Shown: positions 5,662 through 12,036 of the stretch, in pieces
Numbering within the stretch: the first letter of the stretch is position 1
Layout of the letters: the number at the start of each line of letters is the position of its first letter
Source of the DNA: a virus
Strand: one strand, 5' to 3'
Length of the DNA stretch: 27,600 nt
IMG/VR virus record: IMGVR_UViG_3300035211_000203
Span: 1-27,600 of that record
Program-made: the position numbers and the translations under genes
The notes under the pieces: model-generated
Databases searched by the model: none
Told to the model about the DNA's origin: nothing
The model's input: only the letters and a program-made list of their open reading frames with translations

Positions 5662-6519
5662 TTAATTATCGATTAACTGTGGTGCATGTTCTTTTATCAA
5701 TTCGTAATAGTAGTTTGCATATTTTTGCAACAGCGGAATTATGTCTTTTATTTGCATTCTTTTTTTATCTTCAATTCTCGCCCGATGACAAAACTGGTTT
5801 ATGCCTTCCATGCAGGCCCCGGTAAGTTGATGAAACTTTTTCCGGGTAATATAATCTGTCGATTTCCATTCTGAATAAGATTTCTCTTTCGGCCGTGCTT
5901 GCTTTTTGATTTTTCTGATTAATCCTTTTTCTGCATTTTCTGTTGTATCCGCATGAAAAGAAATATTTTTTATCCAGTCGACTGCAATAAAACCGGATTG
6001 CAGACTGACGTTATAACCCCTTTCCTGTGCTATCCATGCCGCGTTATAAAAAGAAATATTATTTTCTCTTTTCAGGAAATCACATTTTAGATTTACGATA
6101 TTATCAAATACACGCAGATTAACAGGGGGAAGATCAAAAAGAACTGGAATTTGTATGCAGGTATAATATCTTTTACCGGGGTGTCCGTATTGTTTTGAAT
6201 ACATATCCCAGTCAAGATTATAATCTGTCCATATAGCGGGGGTTCCTGTCCGCAGTTTTGCCCATTTTGACGGAGTATGCGCCGCATCCGCCGCCGTGCG
6301 ATAGTGTTTTTTTAACATAAAACATATAGTATTATAAACTTTTTTCTGATGTTCTTCTGCTTTCTCCCTGCATTCAAAATGCATTACAGGTTCATCCCAT
6401 TTTGACCAGCCTGCATTTTGTCGCTGTTCATATTTTGCCATTGCCTGCTTATACCATTCTTCCTTAGTCAACCCGCTGGATGCATACCAACTTTTACGAA
6501 TTTTGCTTTTTTGTATCAT
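5662..6519 (-). CDS. Hypothetical protein, 285 aa
   Basis: The largest cassette gene, not recognised. Rich in Trp, Tyr, Lys and His, with no P-loop, metal ligands or signal peptide that I can identify. The N-terminal ~60 residues look helical and charged (WYKQAMAKYEQRQNAGWSKW). The centre (TCIQIPVLFDLPPVNLRVFD and a later GYNVSLQSGFIAVDWI) suggests beta strands, and the C-terminus is helical (PLLQKYANYYYELIKEHAPQ). Start and SD come from the cassette core. The basic, aromatic composition would fit nucleic-acid contact, but this is only a suggestion. Confidence 0.8.
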   Translation of the reverse strand: MIQKSKIRKSWYASSGLTKEEWYKQAMAKYEQRQNAGWSKWDEPVMHFECREKAEEHQKKVYNTICFMLKKHYRTAADAAHTPSKWAKLRTGTPAIWTDYNLDWDMYSKQYGHPGKRYYTCIQIPVLFDLPPVNLRVFDNIVNLKCDFLKRENNISFYNAAWIAQERGYNVSLQSGFIAVDWIKNISFHADTTENAEKGLIRKIKKQARPKEKSYSEWKSTDYITRKKFHQLTGACMEGINQFCHRARIEDKKRMQIKDIIPLLQKYANYYYELIKEHAPQLIDN

Positions 6520-6634
6520 ATAATTAACCCTTTATAATTAGATTTAAATCCCTAATAGGATTTATAAAAAGGGATAAATTTTTTTATCCCTAGATATAAA
6601 TACTTTAAGATACTTTAAGATACTTTAAGATACT
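6520..6634 (-). promoter_or_regulatory. Type I cassette spacer
   Basis: Core variant AAATCTAATTATAAAGGG; short repeat AAATCC-GGATTT; longer AT-rich hairpin AGGGATAAA...TTTATCCCT, followed by a 10-bp tandem repeat that runs into the upstream gene's stop codon. Confidence 0.8.
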
Positions 6635-6643
6635 TTAAGATAC
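6600..6643. repeat. 10-bp tandem repeat (ATACTTTAAG), about 4.4 copies
   Basis: Perfect tandem copies. The stop codon of the gene at 6635-6937 is one of the TAA triplets inside the repeat (minus strand), so copy-number change alters only the 3' flank. Confidence 0.9.
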
Positions 6644-6937
6644 ATTATTTATCATATCTCTTTTTAACCCGTCGCTGACGTTCCATATTATCGGGTAATT
6701 ATTTTCTCGTTCGTACAGATAAGCATTTTTCTTATTATATCCCGGTAACAGATTATTATCCGTCATGATTTCAAGCGTTGTTTGTTTATAGTGTTCTTCA
6801 TAGCCATAAACCATCTTACCGGAAACATAATGTTTCCCTGTTTCTATTTCTTCGATATTGACAGAATGATAAGTATTCCCCGCTGATTTATCAAACCAGC
6901 GAACAGCATTAACAATAAATTTTATTTCTCTTTGCAT
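6635..6937 (-). CDS. Conserved phage protein of unknown function, 100 aa
   Basis: Begins with the segment VNAVRWFDKSAGNTYHSVNI and later has MVYGYEEHYKQTTLEIM. This combination (VRWFDKxNGNTYHSV ... YGYGxxYxQTA) is, from memory, a widespread family of small tailed-phage proteins with no assigned function. Length is typical. Start set by the cassette core SD. It ends inside the 10-bp tandem repeat. Presence in the early cassette cluster fits an accessory role. Confidence 0.85.
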   Translation of the reverse strand: MQREIKFIVNAVRWFDKSAGNTYHSVNIEEIETGKHYVSGKMVYGYEEHYKQTTLEIMTDNNLLPGYNKKNAYLYERENNYPIIWNVSDGLKRDMINNVS

Positions 6938-7025
6938 AATTTAACCCTTTTATAATTATAAATTTACGATCATTAATAATCGTATAAAGTACAGGGATTA
7001 ATTATCCCTGCATAGTATCTGATTA
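6938..7025 (-). promoter_or_regulatory. Type I cassette spacer
   Basis: Core AATTATAAAAGGG; short repeat ACGAT...ATCGT; longer hairpin CAGGGAT...ATCCCTG. The longer hairpin and its flanks (6983-7028) are nearly the same as at 8070-8115, differing mainly in the loop. Confidence 0.8.
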
Positions 7026-7265
7026 TTAAGCGGATAATATATCACATGTTAAGACAAGGCATTCAATTTTGTAAATTTTGAATTGCAAACCATCAGAAAA
7101 AAACATATTAAATTCTTTTATGAAATTAAAAGCTATTTCTTCAGAATCGAAAAATTGAGCATTTTTTATATCTGGAGTAAACTGGATATATTTTTTATCT
7201 TTAAATTGACAATACTCATTTTCCATGTTTTTAATAACATATTGTTTGAACGTTCGATATTTCAT
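7026..7265 (-). CDS. Hypothetical protein, 79 aa
   Basis: Not recognised. Contains YCQFKDKKYIQFTPDIKNAQ followed by FFDSEEIAFNFIKEF, a strand-strand-helix layout. It is rich in Phe, without a transmembrane segment or metal site. Start set by SD AAAGGG in the core. Flanked by type I spacers on both sides. Confidence 0.7.
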   Translation of the reverse strand: MKYRTFKQYVIKNMENEYCQFKDKKYIQFTPDIKNAQFFDSEEIAFNFIKEFNMFFSDGLQFKIYKIECLVLTCDILSA

Positions 7266-7345
7266 ATAATCACCCTTTTATAATTATAAATTTAAGTCTT
7301 AATGACTTATAATATATTCGGTTTAAACCGAATATATTATAAAGA
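7266..7345 (-). promoter_or_regulatory. Type I cassette spacer with 36-bp perfect palindrome
   Basis: The longest perfect palindrome of the series spans 7307-7342 and centres on GGTTTAAACC. It abuts the short repeat AAGTC-GACTT and the core AATTATAAAAGGG. Confidence 0.85.
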
Positions 7346-7549
7346 CTAAGCTTTTATTTCTTCATGTTCTTTTAACTTACTCGCTAGGGCGGTTATTGTA
7401 TGCGATAGACCAATTGCTGTTTTACGACCGTATGAAGTTTTATAAAATCCTTTGTATTTCTTTATGCCTAGAATTTTAGCTATTTCAATACCGCTGTTTT
7501 GTAAATATAGCTGTTCTTTCATAAATTCTTTCTCTTCACTTAATAACAT
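7346..7549 (-). CDS. Conserved small phage protein, 67 aa
   Basis: The segment GFYKTSYGRKTAIGLSHTIT resembles a short motif (YKTxxGxKTxxGLxRTI) that I recall from many small phage proteins of unknown function. The N-terminus is a charged helix. SD and start come from the cassette core. No enzyme motif is visible; a nucleic-acid-binding role would fit the basic centre but is a guess. Confidence 0.75.
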   Translation of the reverse strand: MLLSEEKEFMKEQLYLQNSGIEIAKILGIKKYKGFYKTSYGRKTAIGLSHTITALASKLKEHEEIKA

Positions 7550-7627
7550 AATATTTAACCCTTTTATAATTAGATTTAAGGTTTAATAACCTTATGTATC
7601 CCGGTCGTTAAACCGGGAAACATAAAA
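7550..7627 (-). promoter_or_regulatory. Type I cassette spacer
   Basis: Core variant AAATCTAATTATAAAAGGG; short repeat AAGGTT-TAAT-AACCTT. The longer hairpin TTATGT..CCCGGT-loop-ACCGGG..ACATAA (7592-7625) recurs at 8396-8432 with a different loop. Confidence 0.85.
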
Positions 7628-8026
7628 CTATTCAAACAGGATTTCTGAAAGATTTATCCCGTTAAATAACGATAATTTAACAGTATAGCCGCGCGGATCT
7701 CCCTGAAATTCAATATTAAAAATTCCCTGCCTGTCCGCAATGGAAGTATTTAAATCCTTAACTTCCTCAACAATCAAGTCGTGCAGTCTTTCAGACTCAA
7801 CATCAAACACTGTTCTTTCCTCATCGGCGTAAGCAGACTTGTCGTTAAAAGTAAAAAATCCTTTTCGGGGGATAAATCCTTCTCCATTGCAGTCATTTTC
7901 TGCCTGCCGCTGATAAGCTTTTGCCAGTCTGCGCAGTTTTTTAATTATTTGCACCTGTTCCCATGATAAAATAATTTTTGTGCGTTCGGCAAAGAAGCCG
8001 ACGATTAAATAATAAATTTTATCCAT
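7628..8026 (-). CDS. Conserved phage protein of unknown function, 132 aa
   Basis: A helical N-terminal half (SWEQVQIIKKLRRLAKAYQR) and a C-terminal FNIEFQGDPRGYTVKLSLF. The QGDPRGYxxKL ending, after a segment with a conserved DCN (here ENDCNGEG), is a combination I recall from many phage-encoded proteins of unknown function. Length is typical. Start from the cassette core SD. Flanked by type I spacers. Confidence 0.85.
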   Translation of the reverse strand: MDKIYYLIVGFFAERTKIILSWEQVQIIKKLRRLAKAYQRQAENDCNGEGFIPRKGFFTFNDKSAYADEERTVFDVESERLHDLIVEEVKDLNTSIADRQGIFNIEFQGDPRGYTVKLSLFNGINLSEILFE

Positions 8027-8112
8027 ATAATTTAACCCTTTTATAATTAAATTTAAGGTTTAATAACCTTATAAAGTACAGGGATAATTAATCCCTGTAT
8101 AGTATCTGGTTA
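8027..8112 (-). promoter_or_regulatory. Type I cassette spacer
   Basis: Core AATTATAAAAGGG; short repeat AAGGTT-TAAT-AACCTT, identical to that at 7550-7627. The longer hairpin ACAGGGAT...ATCCCTGT is shared with 6938-7025. Short and long stems are thus combined independently. Confidence 0.85.
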
Positions 8113-8349
8113 TTAAAGTTTTTTTTGATAATTGATTGCCGGAAAACAAGCGGGTATTGATTTTACAAATTGCATTGCATCAGCTATGGGAATATAAAGT
8201 TTTGTCAATTCTCCTGCCGTACCGATAATATAAGAATCGGCAATTCCGGCGGGCTTATAAATTAATCTGTTCCTGTATTTATCAGGTAATTTTAAAAATT
8301 CACCTTTTTCCAGCCATAAGCGACCGTCATATTTTCTGAAATTTGCCAT
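8113..8349 (-). CDS. Hypothetical protein, 78 aa
   Basis: Not recognised. N-terminal MANFRKYDGRLWLEKGEFLK, then a hydrophobic beta-rich part (AGIADSYIIGTAGELTKLYI) and a short helix. No membrane prediction by eye. Start and SD from the cassette core. Confidence 0.75.
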   Translation of the reverse strand: MANFRKYDGRLWLEKGEFLKLPDKYRNRLIYKPAGIADSYIIGTAGELTKLYIPIADAMQFVKSIPACFPAINYQKKL

Positions 8350-8437
8350 AATAATTTAACCCTTTTATAATTATAAATTTAAGTTATTAAATAACTTATG
8401 TAACCCGGTACTAAATAGACCGGGAAACATAAATAAT
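8350..8437 (-). promoter_or_regulatory. Type I cassette spacer
   Basis: Core AATTATAAAAGGG; short repeat AAGTTAT-TAA-ATAACTT. The longer hairpin TTATGT..CCCGGT-loop-ACCGGG..ACATAA (8396-8432) is shared with 7592-7625. Confidence 0.85.
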
Positions 8438-9079
8438 TTAAACAGGGCAGGTTTCTCTTTTATCAAGCGGCACATGATTTATTATATACGCTTTTAACTT
8501 TTTCAGGTGTTCGGAAATTTGTTTTTTCATACTCCATTCAATTTCCGCTTCCCCTTCTTTGATCATGTATTTTATACTGTCATACCCGAAAAATCCCCAA
8601 CATGAGCCGCACTCATTACCGTTTTTATCTCTTGCCATATAGCCGTAAACTTCCCCGGTAAGATACTGGTCATATTCCTTTACTTCACACTCAAGAATAT
8701 TTATCACTTTTTCCCGCAGTTTTTTACTAATACGTTTTACTTTCCATTCTTTTCTTATTTCTTCGGCAGTGACATAAATAATTCCTACCTGCCCCGCATC
8801 CCACCTGTCATTGTACGGATATGAATTGCTAGTTGACATTGTAATTCCCGAATGATCGTACAGATTGAGATTTAAATAAATTACATCTTTTCTCTTGATC
8901 AATTCCAGTACATCGTCAACACTGAAATTATGATCATCGCCTAAATTATAGCGGCGGTGAAAACATATCATATGCCCTAAATTATCCTGTTCTGTCCGGG
9001 GATTGAACGGGCTGTCATCGAGATAGATATTGACCGTACCGTTTTTTACTTCCCTTGACTCAACTAAATAATTACTCAT
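8438..9079 (-). CDS. Conserved phage protein of unknown function, 213 aa
   Basis: Contains the family signature DNLGHMICFHRRYNLGDDHN followed by LNLNLYDHSGITMSTS and WDAGQVGIIYVTAEEIRKEW. Later come KLREKVINILECEVKEYDQY and LTGEVYGYMARDKNG. From memory these segments define a widely distributed tailed-phage protein family (about 170-220 aa) without known function. Length and order of motifs are complete, so the gene looks intact. Start from the cassette core SD AAAGGG. Its presence supports a lytic-phage accessory region. Confidence 0.9.
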   Translation of the reverse strand: MSNYLVESREVKNGTVNIYLDDSPFNPRTEQDNLGHMICFHRRYNLGDDHNFSVDDVLELIKRKDVIYLNLNLYDHSGITMSTSNSYPYNDRWDAGQVGIIYVTAEEIRKEWKVKRISKKLREKVINILECEVKEYDQYLTGEVYGYMARDKNGNECGSCWGFFGYDSIKYMIKEGEAEIEWSMKKQISEHLKKLKAYIINHVPLDKRETCPV

Positions 9080-9162
9080 AATATTTACCCTTTTATAATT
9101 ATAATTTTAAGTTCATAAAAGAACTTATCCCGCTTAACATTAATTAAGCAGGATAAATCATT
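9080..9162 (-). promoter_or_regulatory. Type I cassette spacer
   Basis: Core AATTATAATTATAAAAGGG; short repeat AAGTTC-GAACTT. The longer hairpin has TTATCC..GCTTAA / TTAAGC..GGATAA pairing. Confidence 0.85.
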
Positions 9163-9306
9163 TTAAGCTACACGCTTGATTCTTACCGCTTCCCGGCGAG
9201 TATAAATCCTTCCGTTTTTTGCCTGTTCATAATAGGTTTTTACTATAATGCGGTTACCTTTCAGATCATAAGCGGTTTTATTGATTGTTGTTTTTATTAT
9301 TTTCAT
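9163..9306 (-). CDS. Small basic protein, 47 aa
   Basis: Begins MKIIKTTINKTAYDLKGNRI and ends with REAVRIKRVA. Strongly basic and beta-strand-like, with no recognised motif. I accept it because a cassette core (AATTATAAAAGGA) with SD lies at the standard distance before the ATG at 9306 and a type I spacer follows its stop. It is the most upstream gene of the leftward cluster, next to the divergent intergenic region. Confidence 0.7.
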   Translation of the reverse strand: MKIIKTTINKTAYDLKGNRIIVKTYYEQAKNGRIYTRREAVRIKRVA

Positions 9307-10033
9307 ATTTACATCCTTTTATAATTATAAATTTAATATCATACTGAATAAGACAATTTAATATTGTCTTAAACAGTAACATATTAATAACTGCAAAATA
9401 TTATTTAATGTTGTTATCAAAGTCAATATTGACCGATCAACATAATATTTTGGCTTAATGTTAAATTAAAGTTTTCAGGAATCAAACATCCTGAAAATCA
9501 AAGTTTCTAAACTTCAAACGTGTTTAGAAATTAAAGGGTAAATTATAAAAGGTTTTTTGAGATTAAGACACTTTATCAGGATTTTCGGCTTTTGTGAAGT
9601 TTCCGGCTTCAAGACTTTTTCCCGACCGCATCCGTAAAGATCGGTTACAATGTTTTGTGTCCGTGGAATTTCAAAGATTGCTGTACAATCCCGTCTTTCA
9701 GGGAAGGAATAAATTTAAAATTTTATAAAGTCAATCAGTGAATGTTATATAAAATGTTAAATCTATTATTTAAAAAAAATGATTTAAAACTAACTTACAT
9801 ATATAATATGCTTTATATATCGTCAAAAGTCAAGAAAAAAACGAAAAAAAAGAAAGAAAAGTTTTCATATGTAAACAAAAAGAGCGAATTTTTGAACTTT
9901 TTTTAATTAAAATAGAAAAAATTAATAGAATAAATAAAAAAAATAAGACAAAGAAATATGAATTATCCGATAAGGAAAATAAAGAGAGAGATTGAATTAA
10001 AATTAAGAATAATAAACGGAGTAATAAAAGAAT
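9307..10033. other. Divergent AT-rich intergenic region
   Basis: No convincing gene lies between the leftward cluster and the first rightward gene. The left part holds the core for the 47-aa gene and several inverted repeats: AAGACAA...TTGTCTT (9350-9370), and a large stem CAAAATATTAT...ATAATATTTTG with an inner GTCAATATTGAC. About 9560-9720 is less AT-rich with several small stems (GAAG/CTTC, CCGA/TCGG, GATTG/CAATC). 9730-9957 is extremely AT-rich with purine runs, as seen at origins or strong promoters. A 59-codon frame at 9958-10137 overlaps the next gene and is doubtful. Confidence 0.7.
9472..9558 (+). promoter_or_regulatory. Mirror-oriented copy of the type I module
   Basis: On the plus strand the same order appears: hairpin TTTTCAGGA...TCCTGAAAA (9472-9497), hairpin TTTCTAAAC...GTTTAGAAA (9504-9530), then TTAAAGGGTAAATTATAAAAGG. 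No ATG follows at the usual distance. A TTG at 9556 would start a 26-codon frame, too short to call. Confidence 0.5.
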
Positions 10034-10177
10034 ATGAGAGTAATACTTACTGTAATAATATGTTTGATTGCAATGCCATTTGTAATAATCGGAATAATAT
10101 GCACGGGAATCATCAAACTATTCTATTTAATTATTGATAAAGTATACCCGGACAATAACGATATATTCAGATTATAA
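10034..10177 (+). CDS. Small membrane protein, 47 aa
   Basis: Starts MRVILTVIICLIAMPFVIIG and continues with another hydrophobic stretch before VYPDNNDIFRL. One long or two short transmembrane segments fill residues 3-33. Candidate SDs are GGAG 12 bp upstream and AAAAG 4 bp upstream, neither ideal. The last seven codons lie inside a 22-bp tandem repeat. It could be an inner-membrane effector or holin-like protein, but size alone does not justify a holin call. First plus-strand gene after the divergent region. Confidence 0.5.
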   Translation: MRVILTVIICLIAMPFVIIGIICTGIIKLFYLIIDKVYPDNNDIFRL

Positions 10178-10217
10178 TAACGATATATTCAGATTATAAT
10201 AACGATATATTCAGATA
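10157..10217. repeat. 22-bp tandem repeat, about 2.7 copies
   Basis: Unit AACGATATATTCAGATTATA plus AT repeats perfectly at 10157-10178 and 10179-10200, with a partial third copy. It overlaps the 3' end of the 47-aa membrane gene. Confidence 0.9.
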
Positions 10218-10233
10218 ATACGATATAATAAAC

Positions 10234-10395
10234 ATGGAAGAAATAACATATATAATCTATTGCGAGAAAATAAAGAAAGCTATTCCGGATATACAGTATT
10301 GTAATAATACATGTAAAGAATATCAGTACAGTACAATACGGGAATGCCAAGATATCAATATAACGATACAGGATAATGTAGAGAATAAGAAATAA
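10234..10395 (+). CDS. Hypothetical Cys-containing protein, 53 aa
   Basis: Starts MEEITYIIYCEKIKKAIPDI. Cysteines at 10, 23, 27 and 38 (NNTC at 24-27) do not form a regular zinc site. There is no clear SD, so translation is uncertain. The frame is open and bounded by the tandem repeat upstream and a 32-bp palindrome 4 bp downstream of its stop. Confidence 0.4.
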   Translation: MEEITYIIYCEKIKKAIPDIQYCNNTCKEYQYSTIRECQDINITIQDNVENKK

Positions 10396-10398
10396 TAC

Positions 10399-10430
10399 TT
10401 ATTAACAATTATATATATAATTGTTAATAA
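10399..10430. repeat. 32-bp perfect palindrome
   Basis: A perfect inverted repeat without spacer (TTATTAACAATTATAT and its complement), immediately 3' of a short gene and 3 bp from a DnaA-box match. It could be a cruciform-forming origin element or a binding site. As a terminator it would lack a U-tract. Confidence 0.9.
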
Positions 10431-10433
10431 CTT

Positions 10434-10442
10434 TGTGGATAA
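10434..10442 (-). promoter_or_regulatory. Perfect DnaA-box match (TTATCCACA)
   Basis: The consensus DnaA box TTATNCACA occurs on the minus strand as TTATCCACA. It neighbours a 32-bp palindrome and long AT-only stretches. A single box is weak evidence for an origin. Confidence 0.4.
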
Positions 10443-10844
10443 GTATATAATATATTATCTATATATTATAATATTCAAATAATACGATATATATGATTGT
10501 TTGAAGAAAACAGGATAAAAGATAAATAAGAAAAATACAGGAATATAAGGGCAGAAGAAAGAAAAAAAAGTATGAAGGGTATACTCATTATCTAAATTCA
10601 ATAATCTTATCAATACCGGGATACTCCCCGATTTAATACAAATACGATACAATAAGACATAATAACTATTATAAGCAGTACATTTCATAGTTATTTACAC
10701 AAAAAGCGAAAACCATGTTATACGGCTATGAACCCTTAGTGCAACCCTCTGTTATTCTACCCAGAATTTTTTCCAGGGTCTATTTTGTATAGGCTTACTC
10801 TTCTATCCTGTATATTATTTTCCAGAAAATTTTTTTCAGGGTTC
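10443..10844. other. Non-coding AT-rich gap
   Basis: About 400 bp without a supportable gene. It is AT-rich to about 10690. At 10770-10845 two imperfect copies of CCAGAA(T/A)n-CCAGGGT/CAGGGTTCT occur about 60 bp apart, each with ACCC/GGGT-type pairing, just upstream of the 29-bp repeat at 10845. A 77-codon hydrophobic frame on the minus strand at 10455-10688 has no SD and looks like chance. Confidence 0.6.
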
Positions 10845-10873
10845 TTTTTCTTATTATCCGATATATAAAGTAT
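10845..10873 (+). promoter_or_regulatory. 29-bp repeated upstream element, copy 1
   Basis: Exactly identical to 11486-11514. It contains TTATCCGATA followed by TATAAAGTAT and lies immediately upstream of a small gene, so it is a candidate plus-strand promoter or operator. Confidence 0.6.
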
Positions 10874-11066
10874 GAAACAGTATATATTATTATCCAGAAA
10901 ATGCAATAGCTGCGGAGGGAGAATGGCTATGAAGAGCTTTGATCATTCTCCCTTAGAAGAGGAAATAAAAGAAGTTTCTGAAGAGCTTGGCGGTAATTGT
11001 TGTATAGATTCTTATATCTTTGAATTATGCGATGACAGTATAAGCTTTGTTGATCCGGATATATGA
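10872..11066 (+). CDS. Hypothetical protein with Cys pairs, up to 64 aa
   Basis: From the first ATG (10872) the protein contains RKCNSCGGRM and later GGNCCIDSYIFELCDD, Cys pairs that could bind zinc. That ATG lies inside the 29-bp upstream repeat. If the repeat is a promoter, translation more likely begins at 10923 or 10929; GGAGGG lies 9 bp before 10929. The short form would lose the first Cys pair. I give the long frame because CNSCGGRM looks like a true zinc-ribbon half. Acidic; function unknown. Confidence 0.55.
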   Translation: MKQYILLSRKCNSCGGRMAMKSFDHSPLEEEIKEVSEELGGNCCIDSYIFELCDDSISFVDPDI

Positions 11067-11093
11067 TATGTTAAAATATTTAAGGAGAAAATA

Positions 11094-11483
11094 ATGAAAA
11101 GACATTATGTAATATTTTTTAGCCCCGGTACATTTATGGCTGAAGAGACAGAAAAAGAAATAAATAAATGGGACATAGAAGCTGCGAAAACAACGTCAAA
11201 AGAAATCCAGGAAAGGTATGGAGCAGTTCCTTACGGATTTGTTTTCGTAACAAGGAAACGGAAAAGGAACGAAATGTATCCGAAAACGATTAAAACAAGT
11301 AATATGTATTATCTTGGAGGAAAAATAGAAACGCTTGAAGAAATAAAATTGAGAAATAATTCAGAAGACAAAACATTGATAAGCAATATGGAATGTAACG
11401 GGTATGATAAAGTCGTTGTTAATACAAATTCATGGAAATGGACAATGCCTTTAAAAAAGGACGATATAATACTGGAAATGTAA
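11094..11483 (+). CDS. Conserved phage protein of unknown function, 129 aa
   Basis: Strong SD AAGGAG. Segments YVIFFSPGTFMAEETEKEIN, ERYGAVPYGFVFVTRKR, MYYLGGKIETLEEIKLRN and NMECNGYDKVVVNTNSWKWT match, from memory, a common small tailed-phage family (SPGTF.AE ... YGA.PYGF.F.TR ... LGG.VETLEE). Its function is not known. The order and length are complete. It is followed directly by the second copy of the 29-bp upstream repeat. Confidence 0.9.
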   Translation: MKRHYVIFFSPGTFMAEETEKEINKWDIEAAKTTSKEIQERYGAVPYGFVFVTRKRKRNEMYPKTIKTSNMYYLGGKIETLEEIKLRNNSEDKTLISNMECNGYDKVVVNTNSWKWTMPLKKDDIILEM

Positions 11484-11485
11484 TA

Positions 11486-11514
11486 TTTTTCTTATTATCC
11501 GATATATAAAGTAT
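11486..11514 (+). promoter_or_regulatory. 29-bp repeated upstream element, copy 2
   Basis: Second exact copy of the element at 10845-10873, starting 3 bp after a stop codon and 29 bp before the next start codon. The position is consistent with a promoter for the genes from 11543 on. Confidence 0.6.
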
Positions 11515-11542
11515 AATAATAAATATGCATGGGGATGAATAA

Positions 11543-11686
11543 ATGATGCGTAAAGGTAAGCTTACGGAATGGTTTAAAGATAAAATAAGGAAATGGTCCG
11601 GGCTGCAAGATCTTGAAGATAGATGGGATTTGAATTTAACGGGCATAGCGGGTGATATAAAAACCTTGAACAGCAGAATGGAATAG
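11543..11686 (+). CDS. Hypothetical protein, 47 aa
   Basis: Starts MMRKGKLTEWFKDKIRKWSG. An amphipathic, basic N-terminal helix is followed by LQDLEDRWDLNLTGIAGDIK. SD GGGGATG is 5 bp upstream. No known motif. First gene after the second 29-bp element; the next SD follows within 20 bp, suggesting one operon with 11718-12023. Confidence 0.6.
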   Translation: MMRKGKLTEWFKDKIRKWSGLQDLEDRWDLNLTGIAGDIKTLNSRME

Positions 11687-11717
11687 ATGGGGATATAAAG
11701 CGGATGAAGGGTTTAAA

Positions 11718-12023
11718 ATGGCTGATTCCGCAGTACGCAGGGTAAAACAGGAGCTTCTGCAGGAGATAGCTTACAGACAACAGATGCATAAAGACTGGGA
11801 AGAATTTAAGCGATTGATAGATCTGGGAGTGGATGTGCATGTTAATCCGAAGGGCCAGCCTTCATGGGCAATATTTTGCATTGCTGGGAAGACTGAATAT
11901 ATCAGATTCGTGGAACTTAAACCGCAGGATCTTCGTTCTTTGAGAGAATGGTTAAGGCATTTTGAAGGGACCAATAGAATATTTGATCATCCTCCCGGGA
12001 TGGAAGGATGGTTTATGCATTAA
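11718..12023 (+). CDS. Conserved phage protein of unknown function, 101 aa
   Basis: A helical, basic N-terminus (AVRRVKQELLQEIAYRQQMH), a beta-rich centre (GQPSWAIFCIAG) and the motif EYIRFVELKPQDLRSLREWL, then RHFEGTNRIFDHPPG. The RFVxLxPQDLRxLRxxLRxFE pattern is one I recall from several phage hypothetical proteins. SD AAGGG. It precedes the 12037 gene by 13 bp. Confidence 0.75.
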   Translation: MADSAVRRVKQELLQEIAYRQQMHKDWEEFKRLIDLGVDVHVNPKGQPSWAIFCIAGKTEYIRFVELKPQDLRSLREWLRHFEGTNRIFDHPPGMEGWFMH

Positions 12024-12036
12024 ATCAGGAGGCAAA

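Noticed and set aside
2538-9162. CRISPR array
   Set aside because: Repeated elements are separated by genes of different lengths, not by uniform spacers; the stems vary instead of being constant.
9958-10137. 59-codon frame MNYPIRKIKREIEL..., overlapping the membrane gene
   Set aside because: No good SD and it conflicts with the frame at 10034 that encodes a plausible membrane protein; kept only as a doubt.
10434-10442. Calling a full origin of replication here
   Set aside because: Only one DnaA box was seen, no replication initiator gene is adjacent, and GC skew cannot be computed for a partial genome by eye.
10455-10688. 77-codon hydrophobic frame on the minus strand
   Set aside because: No SD, no cassette core upstream, and Tyr/Phe/Ile composition expected from AT-rich DNA read by chance.
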